DNA of 64,000 nucleotides. Source: Halostagnicola kamekurae. Lineage in GTDB: Archaea; Halobacteriota; Halobacteria; Halobacteriales; Natrialbaceae. The translations under genes and the position numbers were made by a program. Below are positions 42,899 through 51,768 of this stretch, piece by piece (within the stretch, counting starts at the first letter, position 1; every line of letters starts with the position of its first letter). Under the pieces are notes generated by a model. It was not told the origin of the DNA. It was given only the letters and a program-made list of their open reading frames with translations, and searched no databases. The DNA is taken from the NCBI RefSeq assembly GCF_900116205.1, contig NZ_FOZS01000004.1:62001-126000 (forward strand), given 5' to 3'.

Positions 42899-43342
42899 TT
42901 AGTTATCGGTCTGTTGTTCACCAGTTATTTCGTTGAACAGAGAATCGACCCTGATCTCGATTTCATCGCGGATCTCCCGTACCGTCCCGAGGTCCTTTCC
43001 GTGGGGGTCAGCAAGCCCCCAATCACGGTTTTCACCGCTCCATGTGGCTGGACAGACTCCTTCTGCAGAACACCCCATTGTAATTACGTATTCACAGTCT
43101 TGGAGATCGGTGTGTGTGATCTCTCGAGGCGTTCGAGTACGGAGGTCGATATCTTTCTCTTGCATAACCTCAACCACTTCCTCGTGGACGGAATCGGCTG
43201 GCTGCGTGCCACCAGTTGTGATCTCGATGGACTCGGCTAACTCTCGGACGTTCCGCTCGCGCTCACCGAAAGCAGACGCCATCTGCGAACGTCCAGCGTT
43301 CTGCACACAGACGAACGCGATACGTGTAGTTTCCTTACTCAT
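42899..43342 (-). CDS. arsC: Arsenate reductase (low-molecular-weight phosphatase type)
   Basis: A 147-residue enzyme reducing arsenate to arsenite. The P-loop CVQNAGRS (Cys12 to Arg18, Ser19) is the phosphatase-type active site, and CEYVITMGC supplies Cys83 and Cys91 in the positions used by thioredoxin-linked ArsC (82 and 89 in Staphylococcus). The Asp in DPHG further on matches the general acid. It is last in the arsR-acr3-arsC operon; 17 bases separate it from acr3. Confidence 0.92.
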   Translation of the reverse strand: MSKETTRIAFVCVQNAGRSQMASAFGERERNVRELAESIEITTGGTQPADSVHEEVVEVMQEKDIDLRTRTPREITHTDLQDCEYVITMGCSAEGVCPATWSGENRDWGLADPHGKDLGTVREIRDEIEIRVDSLFNEITGEQQTDN

Positions 43343-43359
43343 GATGTATTTGCTGTTGA

Positions 43360-44523
43360 TTAGTCGTCTTCTGAGACGGCTGTCTTGGTCGAATTAACTA
43401 TCTGCCCCGTCTCAAAGCTGTCCCAATCGAACGCACGCTGGAAGTACAGTGCCACATGGACGAGTGCGAGGAGGACAGGGACTTCGATGAGCGGGCCAAC
43501 GACGGTCGCAAAGGCAACACCAGATCCGACGCCGAAGACGGCGACCGAGACGGCGATCGCCAACTCGAAATTATTCGACGCCGCTGTGAATCCGATTGCG
43601 GTCGTCGTTGAGTAGTCTGCACCAATACCGCGACCCATGCCAAAGCTCACGAGGAACATCACTATGAAGTAAATCGTCAGTGGGACGGCAATCAATAGGA
43701 CATCTGCGGGAGCCGCGACAATGTTCTCGCCCTGCGTGGCGAACATTACAATGATGGTGAATAGCAGTGCGATCAGCGTCAGTGGATCGATTTTCGGGAT
43801 AAGTTCGTCATCGTACCAGTCCTCGCCCTTCGTTCGCGTTCCGACGTACCGGGTGAGGAACCCGCCTGCAAAGGGAATGCCAAGGAAAATCACGATCGCT
43901 TTGAACACTTGTATCGGCGTGATATCGAAGGTCGTAATCCCGGCAACAAGCGTCTCCATGCCCAATAGCGGCGGAAGGAAGAGAGCAAAGAACCAGACGT
44001 ACACTCCGTAGGTGATGATCTGGAAGAGACTATTGAACGCGACTAAGCCGGTCACGTACTCAGTCGATCCGTCCGCAAGTTCGTTCCAGACCAGCACCAT
44101 CGCGATACACCGGGCCATTCCGATGAATATCAGTCCGAGGAAGTACTCGGGACGAGCCGGTAGGCCGGGCACAAGACCGCTGAAGAAGACGACTGCAAGC
44201 CCGAACATTAGCGTCGGGCCGATCAGCCAGTTCTGAATGAGGCTCAACCCGAGAACCCGCCAGTTACTGAATACAGTTGGAAGCCGTGAGTAGTCTGCCT
44301 TCGCTAACGGGGGGTACATCATCAAGATGAGACCGATCTCGACAAGGTGGAGGTTCTGAATCGGTTGGGTCACTGACGGAGCGGCATAGCCGAGACCGAC
44401 ACCAATTGCCATCGCGCCAAAGATCCAGACAGTGAGATACTTATCGAGGAAGTCCATCGACCGTGGATCGCCACAGCTCTCGCACCCGCAGTTCGGGCCG
44501 TGTTCGTGGGTCGTGTTACTCAT
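43360..44523 (-). CDS. acr3: Acr3-type arsenite efflux permease
   Basis: A 387-residue membrane protein with ten helices that exports arsenite. The essential Cys lies in GMARCIAMVLVWNELADGS in helix 4, followed by EYVTGLVAFNSLFQI; helix 9 shows TAASNNFELAIAVSVAVFG. These are diagnostic Acr3 motifs. The N-terminus HEHGPNCGCESCGDPRS carries a His/Cys-rich cluster that could bind arsenite or a metal. Codons are less GC-biased than in flanking genes. Its start overlaps the arsR stop by eight bases. Confidence 0.94.
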   Translation of the reverse strand: MSNTTHEHGPNCGCESCGDPRSMDFLDKYLTVWIFGAMAIGVGLGYAAPSVTQPIQNLHLVEIGLILMMYPPLAKADYSRLPTVFSNWRVLGLSLIQNWLIGPTLMFGLAVVFFSGLVPGLPARPEYFLGLIFIGMARCIAMVLVWNELADGSTEYVTGLVAFNSLFQIITYGVYVWFFALFLPPLLGMETLVAGITTFDITPIQVFKAIVIFLGIPFAGGFLTRYVGTRTKGEDWYDDELIPKIDPLTLIALLFTIIVMFATQGENIVAAPADVLLIAVPLTIYFIVMFLVSFGMGRGIGADYSTTTAIGFTAASNNFELAIAVSVAVFGVGSGVAFATVVGPLIEVPVLLALVHVALYFQRAFDWDSFETGQIVNSTKTAVSEDD

Positions 44524-44914
44524 CGCTCACGCTCCCTTCGAGGACTGTCACGAGCGCGACAGCGCGGTTGGTCGCTCGGTATTTCTTCCAGCGTCCGTCT
44601 TTCCGGCTCGAGACGAGTCCCGCCTCGACGAGTGCTGAGAGCGCGTGGCTGAGGCCACTCTCGGTCACATCGACGACAGCGTTCAGTTCGCAGACGCAGA
44701 GTTCCGCTTCTGCGGCGACGAGAACGCGAACGAGTGTATAGCGTGTCTCGTTGGCCAGCGCTGAAAGAACGTCGAGTTCGGTGTTGACCTGTTGCGCTCC
44801 AATCGCTTCCTCGAGCGTGCTGAGTTCGTTGAGCCGTTCTTCGACATCTTCGCTGCGACACTCTCCGAGTTCGTCTTCGAGATATCGTTGCAGTCGTTCC
44901 GTCGCTTGTGCCAT
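44516..44914 (-). CDS. arsR: ArsR-family repressor
   Basis: A 132-residue winged-helix regulator. ELCVCEL at about 71-77 is the arsenite-sensing cysteine motif, and TESGLSHALSALVEAGLVSSRKDGRWKKYR is the recognition helix and wing. The N-terminal 40 residues are an unusual acidic helical extension. ATG 44914 (MAQATERLQRYL) is preferred to the in-frame codon at 44932 since the operator occupies that stretch. First gene of arsR-acr3-arsC. Confidence 0.92.
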   Translation of the reverse strand: MAQATERLQRYLEDELGECRSEDVEERLNELSTLEEAIGAQQVNTELDVLSALANETRYTLVRVLVAAEAELCVCELNAVVDVTESGLSHALSALVEAGLVSSRKDGRWKKYRATNRAVALVTVLEGSVSDE

Positions 44915-44919
44915 CGATA

Positions 44920-44970
44920 ATTGATTGAGCAATCTCTCAATTAATCCTTCCGGTAGAAAGCAACTATATC
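44920..44970 (-). promoter_or_regulatory. ars operon promoter and operator
   Basis: ATTGATTGAG (44920-44929) and CTCAATTAAT (44936-44945) form a near-perfect palindrome around CAATCT. On the minus strand, GATATAG at 44964-44970 is the probable TATA box. Transcription should begin near 44939, inside the palindrome, so ArsR bound there would block it. Confidence 0.7.
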
Positions 44971-45022
44971 GGACCCAGCACTCTGTAGTACGGCTATATC
45001 ACCACACTATCAGAAACCTCCA

Positions 45023-45274
45023 ATGATTTTGGTTGAGAGTCCTCTAAACCCTACTATGAGAAACAAGCAGAGAGTCGAGTCCGGTCTTGTTCGTGTCAGT
45101 GAGACCAGCCGGAAGCAACGGGACGGATCAGAGTTCGTTGGTGCGTTCGGAAAGAAAACTGGGAGTTCTGATCTTGTCTTAACAGTAGATAGTAACACAG
45201 TTTCTTTATTCAAGGATATGGTTGAAGATAAATCGAGTGATTCGGCAACTACGTGTGCGGATGTGTTATTGTGA
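45023..45274 (+). CDS. Possible small hydrophilic protein
   Basis: An open frame of 83 codons in an AT-richer stretch. The translation is polar and Ser/Val-rich without motif. A TATA-like GGCTATATC is centred about 26 bases before ATG 45023, which would suit a leaderless transcript and is the main reason to list it. Codon use does not resemble the neighbours. The rest of 44971-45320 shows only possible promoter sequence. Confidence 0.28.
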   Translation: MILVESPLNPTMRNKQRVESGLVRVSETSRKQRDGSEFVGAFGKKTGSSDLVLTVDSNTVSLFKDMVEDKSSDSATTCADVLL

Positions 45275-45320
45275 ACTAGTCAACAGAACAACTATCTAAG
45301 TGGAGTCCGTTCATAGACAT

Positions 45321-45992
45321 ATGGGCGATCGTATCACGTTGCTTTACGAGAACGACCATTTTCGGACGATCGTTGGTACAGTTGGTATACTGGTTCTTCT
45401 CATAGCTTTCACCGAGATGACGCTCCAAACGGCTATTCCGTTATTCCTCATGTTTGGTCTGATGATGGCACACGATGTCGCCGATGAGTTCTACGACTTA
45501 CCTGAGGGAACGAACTGGTTCGTCTACGGGGCGTCTATCGTCGCTGTCGGGGTATACTGGATGGTTGTGTTCCCCCTTCCGTGGGTCGGCGGTCTCTTCG
45601 GTCTCGTTGGGCTCTGGTTCGTCTTCGATGGCGTGACGACCATCCGATACGGGCCGTCGCGGACGACGCCGGGATATATGTCCGACCTCGAAAACGAGCA
45701 GTGGGGAGAGACAATGCTCCGGATGCAGACGTTGAACGTCATCTATCAAGCTTTGAAAAACGCTGACGGCCCACGGACCGCCCCGGAGCTTGCTACTGAT
45801 CTCGACCTTACTGAGTCACGGATCGAACGAGCCCTCGAGTTTCTGGAACACGAAGGCCGTATCGAACACGAGAAGGGCCACTATCGTGCCGATCCGCCCC
45901 GGTGGGGTAGATTGACCCCCGTCGTCCAGTTCGTTGTCTGGCTCCCGCGTCGAGTCAGTCGGCCGTTTCGTCGAGTAACCGCCAACGCATAG
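45321..45992 (+). CDS. Membrane protein with C-terminal winged helix
   Basis: A 223-residue protein. Residues 15-120 hold four hydrophobic helices; about 135-195 form a winged helix (LNVIYQALKNADGPRTAPELATDLDLTESRIERALEFLEHEGRIEHEKGHYR). The membrane plus DNA-binding arrangement suggests a one-component membrane regulator. ATG 45321 follows ACTATCTAAG by about 25-30 bases. Base composition at third positions is mixed. It lies beside the ars operon, divergent from it. Partner and signal unknown. Confidence 0.75.
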   Translation: MGDRITLLYENDHFRTIVGTVGILVLLIAFTEMTLQTAIPLFLMFGLMMAHDVADEFYDLPEGTNWFVYGASIVAVGVYWMVVFPLPWVGGLFGLVGLWFVFDGVTTIRYGPSRTTPGYMSDLENEQWGETMLRMQTLNVIYQALKNADGPRTAPELATDLDLTESRIERALEFLEHEGRIEHEKGHYRADPPRWGRLTPVVQFVVWLPRRVSRPFRRVTANA

Positions 45993-46340
45993 CTCCGTAA
46001 CTGAGCAGTACGTAAGTCACCTGTACTTACCGTGAGTTTCACGTCTAACTCTGAATAAAGAAACCGTATTACCAACTACTGTTAATTGAGGGCTTGCTCC
46101 CAGAACAGGATGGCGAAGTCGCTCGTAGCGAACCGCCCTCGCGGCAGTTAGAAATTTGTCTCCAAAAGCTCGAGGCGGAATTGAACCGATGATAAGTTCG
46201 CAGACCTACTTACCGGCTGATTCGAGCAGAGTGAATTGACATCAACTCACTCGGTTTCGCGGCGACCACGCAGTCGTTTTCCGCCCCAAGCTGTTGCTCG
46301 GGTGAGAGGACAACACGGAAGGCGGAATCGGACTGGGACC
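45993..46340. other. Intergenic region with a possible gene remnant
   Basis: No intact gene. On the plus strand about 46060-46190 is open in one frame and reads PYYQLLLIEGLLPEQDGEVA, continuing to a LEAELNR end before TGA. It has coding-like composition but no start, so it may be the tail of a lost gene. The rest shows nothing. Confidence 0.3.
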
Positions 46341-47150
46341 TTACAGAACGAATGCGATAGCGGCGACGAGGGTCAACGAACCGCCGAAAAAGACGATGTC
46401 GATCGGTTGCACTCGGAGGTCTGCTAGCTGGAGATTCTTGCTCGCCTCGTCGTTCAGCGAGTGCGAGAACCCTCTCGTCTCCATCGCTTCGACGGTCACT
46501 CGACTGCGTTTTGCGACGTTGAATATCATGGGATAGAACGCCCGCACCGAGAGTTTCAACAGGTAGGCGTAGTGACGCCAGCGCAGTCGTCCCGGGGAAT
46601 CCGGTGCGACGCTTCGCAACCGGTAGGCGTTCACCAGATCGTGGTACTCCTCAAACAACACCGGCAGCATTCGGTAGCCGTACGTGATGAGAAAGGTGAA
46701 CTGGCGCGGAACGCCGAGACTGGCGAGTCCGCGGGCGAGCGTCTTCGGCCCCATACTCGAGAAGACGGCGAGGCTCGCCACCGAGATGATCGTCAGCTTC
46801 AGCGTAAACGGGATCAGCGCCTGAATTGCGGCGATCGCATCGCCGGTAACAGCGGTTACGACCGCGTACGATGCGAGCGTCGAGACCACGCTGAACCCCA
46901 TCACCCCGACGAGAAAGAGGCTGACTTGCGAGAGGACCGCGAGCACAGAGACGAACGCTAATAGCCCAAGCAACACGCCAATGTCGTAGAACAGCCACGG
47001 AATGAACAGGAAGACGAAGTACCACAGTAACAACACGCGCGGATCGAGGCGATGCAGAAACGATCCCTCGTTTTCGTAGGCCGTACGGAGCAAGTCGCTC
47101 TTGATCGCGTCGACCGACGCGGCGTCTCGAAGGCCGTCTAAATAGCTCAT
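46341..47150 (-). CDS. ecfT: ECF transporter transmembrane subunit (EcfT)
   Basis: A 269-residue membrane protein that couples the ATPase to the substrate-binding subunit in energy-coupling-factor importers. About five helices are seen. The coupling motifs are in SLGVPRQFTFLITYGYRMLPVLFEEYHDL (first arginine-rich motif) and AMETRGFSHS, the A-x-x-x-RG signature. FLHRLDPRVLLLWYF at the N-terminus is also typical. The start at 47150 overlaps the fused ATPase stop by four bases. Confidence 0.88.
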   Translation of the reverse strand: MSYLDGLRDAASVDAIKSDLLRTAYENEGSFLHRLDPRVLLLWYFVFLFIPWLFYDIGVLLGLLAFVSVLAVLSQVSLFLVGVMGFSVVSTLASYAVVTAVTGDAIAAIQALIPFTLKLTIISVASLAVFSSMGPKTLARGLASLGVPRQFTFLITYGYRMLPVLFEEYHDLVNAYRLRSVAPDSPGRLRWRHYAYLLKLSVRAFYPMIFNVAKRSRVTVEAMETRGFSHSLNDEASKNLQLADLRVQPIDIVFFGGSLTLVAAIAFVL

Positions 47151-48895
47151 CGTGCGCCCTCGGTCATCGCTGATCGTGACCCGTCGGTGACATCGAGTCG
47201 ATCGACGAACGCCTCGACGGTCAACGGCGCAGGATCGAGGCCGAGTTCCGCGGCGAGTCGAACGACCTGTGGCGGATAGAGGTTCGCTCGCTCGAGGTCC
47301 TCGGGGTCCGCAAAGACGGTTTCTGGCGGGCCGTCGGCGATGACGTCGCCACCGTCGAGGACGACGACGCGAGTCGCCCACGAGGCGGCGAGTTCGAGGT
47401 CGTGCGTCGCGATGATCACGGTTTCGACGCGCGACCCGGCCCGTTCGACCGTCCGGCCGACCTCCTCACGGCTCGCGAGGTCGAGGCTCCCGGTCGGCTC
47501 ATCGAGAAGGATGATCGAGGGGTCGGTCGCCAATCCGATCGCCAGCGAGGCGCGACGTTGCTGGCCGACGCTCAAGAGCCGGCCGTCGCGGTCCGCGACC
47601 GCCTCGAGGTCGAGGAAGTCGATCACCTCGTCGACTCGCTCGTCCGTGTCCGGATAGTCCCTGTCCGCGAGGTAGTGGGCAATATCCGCCCGTACCGCAT
47701 CGTCGATGAACATCTCCTCCGGGTTCTGGTGGACGTACACGACGTCTTCGGCGAGTCGTTCGGGAAGGACCGTATCCGTGTCGATACCGTCGACGGTCAC
47801 AGTCCCTTCGTCGGGCGTTTCCAGTCCGGTTATCAACCGCAGGAGCGTCGATTTACCAGCGCCGTTGGATCCGAGGAGCGCAACTCGCTCGTCGGGATAC
47901 AGCCCGAGCGATAGGTCGTCGAGAACGTCTCGAGTACCGCTTCGGAGCGTCTGGTACGAGTGGGAGACGCCGTCGAAGGAGACGACGGGATCTGCGTTCC
48001 GATCGAGCGATCCGCTGCTTTCACTGGTCGTCGTTGGCATTTCCTCGGGGAGTAACTCCTCGAGTCGGTTGGTACCGGCCCGCAGCGTCACCGGTAGCCG
48101 TTGCTCGTCGAAGACGCGCTCGGCGATTCGTGTCACCTGGGGCGGATGGACGTCCTGTGACCGCAAGTCGCCCAGTCTATTGAGCGCTTTCTCGATGGGG
48201 AGCTTCCAGCTGACGGCCCCGTCTTCGACGAGAACGACCGACTCGCAGTACTCGGCGATGAATTCGGTCTGGTGCTCGATGGTGACGACGGTCTTACCCA
48301 GATCCTCGTTGAGCCGGGCGAGGTGGTCGTACGTCTCGCGGGCGTTGACCGGATCGAGCTGTGCGGCGGGCTCGTCGACGACGAGGATCTCCGGATCGAG
48401 CGAGAGCGACGCGGCGAGCGCAACCAAGTGTTTCTGCCCGCCCGATAGCTCCCAGACGAACCGGTCTTCGAGTCCGTCGAGCTCGAGCAAATCGAGCGTT
48501 CGATGAACCCGCTCGCGGTAGTCCTCCTTGCCGTAGTTTATCGGCGCGAACGCGACTTCCTCGAACACGGTCGGATTGACGAGTTGGTTGTCGAACTCCT
48601 GAAAGACGTAACCGACGTGTCGTGACAGTTCGGAAACCGAACTGTTCGGTACGTCCAGGCCTGCCACCGTAACTGTCCCTTCCATCTGTCCTTCGTAGAA
48701 GTGCGGGACGATCCCGTTGAAGGACTTACACAGCGTCGTCTTCCCGGAGCCGTTCCCGCCGACGACGGCGACGAACTCCCCGGGTTCGATCTCGAGATCG
48801 GCACCCGAAAGGACCGCGTCTTCGGCTCCGGGGTAGCGAAACGACAGGTCGTCGACGACGATACTCGCGTCGGTGGGTGAATTCGCCGTTCTCAT
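47147..48895 (-). CDS. Fused double ABC ATPase of the ECF transporter
   Basis: A 582-residue protein with two ABC domains in one chain. The first has Walker A GGNGSGKTT near 47-55, signature LSGGQKH and Walker B ILVVDEPA. The second, from about 310, has GSNGAGKST, SVGQQRR in place of LSGGQ, and IILLDEPT. So it replaces the separate EcfA1 and EcfA2. The second signature is degenerate (VGQQ), meaning one composite site may be less active. Overlaps of four bases on both sides link it with the S and T genes. Confidence 0.9.
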   Translation of the reverse strand: MRTANSPTDASIVVDDLSFRYPGAEDAVLSGADLEIEPGEFVAVVGGNGSGKTTLCKSFNGIVPHFYEGQMEGTVTVAGLDVPNSSVSELSRHVGYVFQEFDNQLVNPTVFEEVAFAPINYGKEDYRERVHRTLDLLELDGLEDRFVWELSGGQKHLVALAASLSLDPEILVVDEPAAQLDPVNARETYDHLARLNEDLGKTVVTIEHQTEFIAEYCESVVLVEDGAVSWKLPIEKALNRLGDLRSQDVHPPQVTRIAERVFDEQRLPVTLRAGTNRLEELLPEEMPTTTSESSGSLDRNADPVVSFDGVSHSYQTLRSGTRDVLDDLSLGLYPDERVALLGSNGAGKSTLLRLITGLETPDEGTVTVDGIDTDTVLPERLAEDVVYVHQNPEEMFIDDAVRADIAHYLADRDYPDTDERVDEVIDFLDLEAVADRDGRLLSVGQQRRASLAIGLATDPSIILLDEPTGSLDLASREEVGRTVERAGSRVETVIIATHDLELAASWATRVVVLDGGDVIADGPPETVFADPEDLERANLYPPQVVRLAAELGLDPAPLTVEAFVDRLDVTDGSRSAMTEGAR

Positions 48896-49743
48896 GGGGA
48901 TCGGCTCGCTCTAAACCAGACGATGCCGGCCACGACTGCGGAGAGGACGATGGGAACTGCCATGAACATCTGTCCGTACGTCTCGAGGAACGCGGGTTCC
49001 CAGATCACGTTGATGGCCCCGCCGGATTCGCTCGCTGCTTCGGCGGCGAGCGCAACGGGGAACGCGACGAGTATGGCCGCCAGCGCCGTGACGGAGAATC
49101 CGCTTCGCATCGACGCCCCGCGTCTCCCCTCGAACGGTTCCATCCCGAGCAACGGCTCGATTTTTCCGTGAAGCTTCGGATACAAGTACAACGCCGGAAT
49201 CACGCCGAAGACGATGCCCGTAATCGCCATCTGCGTGATGAAATCGACGCCCTCGAGCACGAGGACGCTCTCTGGCAGACCGGGAACCGCCTCGAGTTGC
49301 TCGACGCCGACGTACACCTTTCCGACGTCGATCCACATCGCGAGGAACTCCTCGAGCGCTTCCGCGAGGAAAACCACGATAGCCAACTGCGTGCTATTTT
49401 CGGGGTCTTGCAGGAGTTTCGCGGCAAAGTAATAACAGACAGGGATCAACAGCAATCCCTCCATGGCTCCCAGTCCGTCGAACTCGCCGAGCAGTATCTC
49501 ACCGAACACGATTTCGCCGACCGGGACCGCCAGCGCCGCCCAGTACGTCCGGAACAACAACACGAGCACGATCGGGATGAAGATGAACCCGCCGACTCCC
49601 AACTCGAGCGGCCCGAGCGAGAACTCCGGAAGGACCTCCGTGATGGCGTTTTGAAGCCCTGTGAGCGACATGACGAGTATGAATACCATCATGTCGTGCT
49701 TGCCGAGTTCGAATCGACTCCCCGTCGCTGTCGATGTACTCAT
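48892..49743 (-). CDS. ECF transporter substrate-binding membrane subunit
   Basis: A 283-residue protein with about seven helices, placed where ECF S components lie and longer than the usual 170-200 residues because of a C-terminal helical extension (SGFSVTALAAILVAFPVALAAEAASESGG). The loop LLGEFDGLGAMEGLLLIPVCYYFAAKLLQDPENSTQ may shape the ligand site. I cannot assign a known S family, so the ligand is unknown. It is the first gene of the operon and reads divergently from the catabolic operon at 49970. Confidence 0.75.
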   Translation of the reverse strand: MSTSTATGSRFELGKHDMMVFILVMSLTGLQNAITEVLPEFSLGPLELGVGGFIFIPIVLVLLFRTYWAALAVPVGEIVFGEILLGEFDGLGAMEGLLLIPVCYYFAAKLLQDPENSTQLAIVVFLAEALEEFLAMWIDVGKVYVGVEQLEAVPGLPESVLVLEGVDFITQMAITGIVFGVIPALYLYPKLHGKIEPLLGMEPFEGRRGASMRSGFSVTALAAILVAFPVALAAEAASESGGAINVIWEPAFLETYGQMFMAVPIVLSAVVAGIVWFRASRSP

Positions 49744-49788
49744 AGACGGTATAGTAGCTCCTGTAGTTGTATTTGAAATATTATAATT

Positions 49789-49861
49789 GTGGTACGTAAC
49801 GGGGCAGCGAACGTCTGTTCACTCCGTACCACGACCGATACGTATGTGTGGTATATACCAC
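49789..49861. promoter_or_regulatory. Divergent promoter region with GTGGTA/TACCAC half-sites
   Basis: Between the ECF operon and the isomerase operon lie GTGGTAC at 49789-49795, GTACCAC at 49826-49832 and a perfect palindrome GTGGTATATACCAC at 49848-49861, which also contains a TATA-like core. Upstream at about 49771-49788 is an AT-rich stretch that may be the promoter of the S-subunit gene. A single dimeric repressor could control both directions. Confidence 0.6.
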
Positions 49862-49969
49862 TCATAGTTCGACTTAACTATCGATTTAGTTATCGTCACA
49901 CTATGCAACCAGACGACGGCAAACGTCGAACGACGCAGTTGGATCGGCTCAGAGGAGGGACCGAGTCGG

Positions 49970-50755
49970 ATGTCTGAACCGACTCCTCGGTTCGGTGCTT
50001 CGATGGACATTCGATTCGCAGAAGACATTGGGGCATTTGCCGAATTTCTAACCGAACTGGGATTGGACCACGTCGAACTCCGCGCTGGGTATCTCGACGC
50101 ACGCGAGGACGGCCCCGCTCCAGAGATACTTCGAGACGTCGCTCGCACGTACGACCTGACCTACTCCGTCCACGCCCCCCATATCGATGTCGCGCCGGGC
50201 AATATCAACGACCAACTCCGATCGGCGGTCGTCGACGCCACGACGGAGGCACTCGACTTCGCCGCCGCCATCGACGCCGTTGGCGTCGTCGTCCACGGCG
50301 GAAGCGTACGAACACGGTATCCGGAGCGAGTCCACGCGTACGTCAGGGAACGTGCGGTCGAGACGATTCGTGCGTGCGCCCGTCACGCGGCCGACGTCGA
50401 CGTTCCGCTCTGTCTCGAGAACCAGCGCACGAGACGGGAGAAGCGCCGGTTCACCGCGACCCCGGAGCGTCTAGCGTCGTTCCTCGAGGCCGTCGACGTC
50501 GGGCCCGCAGCGCTCCGAATCACTCTCGACGTCGGCCACGCGAAGGCCAGCGGTATCGATTACGACCGTTTCGTCGATCGGTTTGGCGACCGCATCCATC
50601 TCGTTCACCTTCACGACAACGACGGGGAGACCGATGCCCACGATCCGTTACCCTCCTTTCGAGCGGTCGGGGAGTCGATCGGAGCGCCGTATAATATCCT
50701 CGAGATGAAATCGCTGGCCGATATCGAACGCTGCGTGCAAGCGGGTTCGCACTGA
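49970..50755 (+). CDS. Sugar phosphate isomerase/epimerase (AP-endonuclease-2 TIM barrel)
   Basis: A 261-residue TIM-barrel protein. Family features are HVELRAGYLDAR, LTYSVHAPHID, VVHGGSV, CLENQRTRR, ITLDVGHAKASG, LVHLHDNDGETDAHDPL and YNILEMKS; the Glu-Asp-His-Glu set fits a divalent-metal site of xylose-isomerase-like enzymes. The first gene of a four-gene run; the TIM-barrel lyase-like gene follows 177 bases later. Substrate likely a sugar or sugar acid. The ATG at 49970 fits the start of the barrel strand RFGASMDIRF. Confidence 0.85.
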   Translation: MSEPTPRFGASMDIRFAEDIGAFAEFLTELGLDHVELRAGYLDAREDGPAPEILRDVARTYDLTYSVHAPHIDVAPGNINDQLRSAVVDATTEALDFAAAIDAVGVVVHGGSVRTRYPERVHAYVRERAVETIRACARHAADVDVPLCLENQRTRREKRRFTATPERLASFLEAVDVGPAALRITLDVGHAKASGIDYDRFVDRFGDRIHLVHLHDNDGETDAHDPLPSFRAVGESIGAPYNILEMKSLADIERCVQAGSH

Positions 50756-50932
50756 CTTCCTCCCCGCCCTGACCAGTAGTTGCCGCTTCACTGCTGATAG
50801 CCGAGCGAAGTTGGGCGATCAAACGGTATGGGTCGTGACGCCCCGACGATATCGTCTGAGATGTGCTCCTCTGTCCACGACCTCTGCAGCCTCGAGGAAA
50901 GATTGATGAATTGTAGTGTGGTGTCATTTAGC

Positions 50933-51766
50933 ATGGAGTTCACACGCGAGGAATCAGTACGACGACTCGAGGAGACGGTTTCGAACGACGATCCGATTAT
51001 CGGCGCCGGTGCCGGAACGGGGATGTCGGCGAAGTTCGCCGAACGTGGCGGGGTCAACCTGCTGATCATCTACAACTCGGGCCGGTATCGGATGAACGGC
51101 CGAGGGTCGCTCGCCGGGTTGCTTCCGTACGGCGACGCCAACGAGATCGTTCTCGATATGGGACGGCAGGTGTTGCCGGTCGTGGAGGACACGCCCGTGC
51201 TGGCGGGGGTCAACGGAACCGACCCGTTCCGGAACATGGACGTCTTCGTCGAGGACCTCAAGCGACGCGGGTTCTCGGGCGTCCAGAACTTCCCGACAGT
51301 CGGACTCATCGACGAGGACAGCCAGTTCCGCCAAAATCTCGAGGAAACGGGAATGGGCTACGACGAGGAAGTCGAGATGATCCGGGAGGCCGCCGAGCAG
51401 GGCATGCTCACGTGCCCGTACGTCTTCACCGAGGAGCAGGCCCGCGAGATGACCGAGGCTGGCGCGGACGTGATCGTCTCGCACATGGGACTGACGACGT
51501 CGGGCGACATCGGTGCCGAAACCGCGCTCGATCTCGACGCGGCCGCTGAGCGAGTTCAGGCCCACCACGACGCCGCCAAAGACGTCGACGAAGATGTCCT
51601 CGTCATCTGCCACGGTGGGCCGATCGCCTGGCCGGACGACGCCGAGTACGTCTTGAACAACACCGAGGGCGTCGTCGGCTTCTTCGGCGCGTCGAGCCTC
51701 GAGCGACTCCCGACCGAAGAGGCAATCGAGAACCAGGCCAGCGAATTCAAATCGATCGAGTTCTAA
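50933..51766 (+). CDS. PEP-hydrolase-family TIM barrel (Tm-1 C-terminal half homologue)
   Basis: A 277-residue TIM-barrel protein of the phosphoenolpyruvate-hydrolase family (PF09370, from memory). DDPIIGAGAGTGMSAKFAERGGVNLLIIYNSGRYRM opens the barrel; MNGRGSLAGLLPYGDANEIV, VLAGVNGTDPF, GVQNFPTVGLID, and IVSHMGLTTSGDIGAETA follow. In plants this domain is the C-terminal half of the virus-resistance protein Tm-1. ATG 50933 starts MEFTREESVRRLEE; the longer frame upstream lacks conservation. Three bases separate it from the cupin gene. Biochemical role not firmly known. Confidence 0.83.
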   Translation: MEFTREESVRRLEETVSNDDPIIGAGAGTGMSAKFAERGGVNLLIIYNSGRYRMNGRGSLAGLLPYGDANEIVLDMGRQVLPVVEDTPVLAGVNGTDPFRNMDVFVEDLKRRGFSGVQNFPTVGLIDEDSQFRQNLEETGMGYDEEVEMIREAAEQGMLTCPYVFTEEQAREMTEAGADVIVSHMGLTTSGDIGAETALDLDAAAERVQAHHDAAKDVDEDVLVICHGGPIAWPDDAEYVLNNTEGVVGFFGASSLERLPTEEAIENQASEFKSIEF

Positions 51767-51768
51767 CG

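Noticed and set aside
45010-45213. 67-codon minus-strand frame in the AT-richer stretch
   Set aside because: No promoter or ribosome site and no recognisable pattern; the plus-strand frame has a better placed TATA box.
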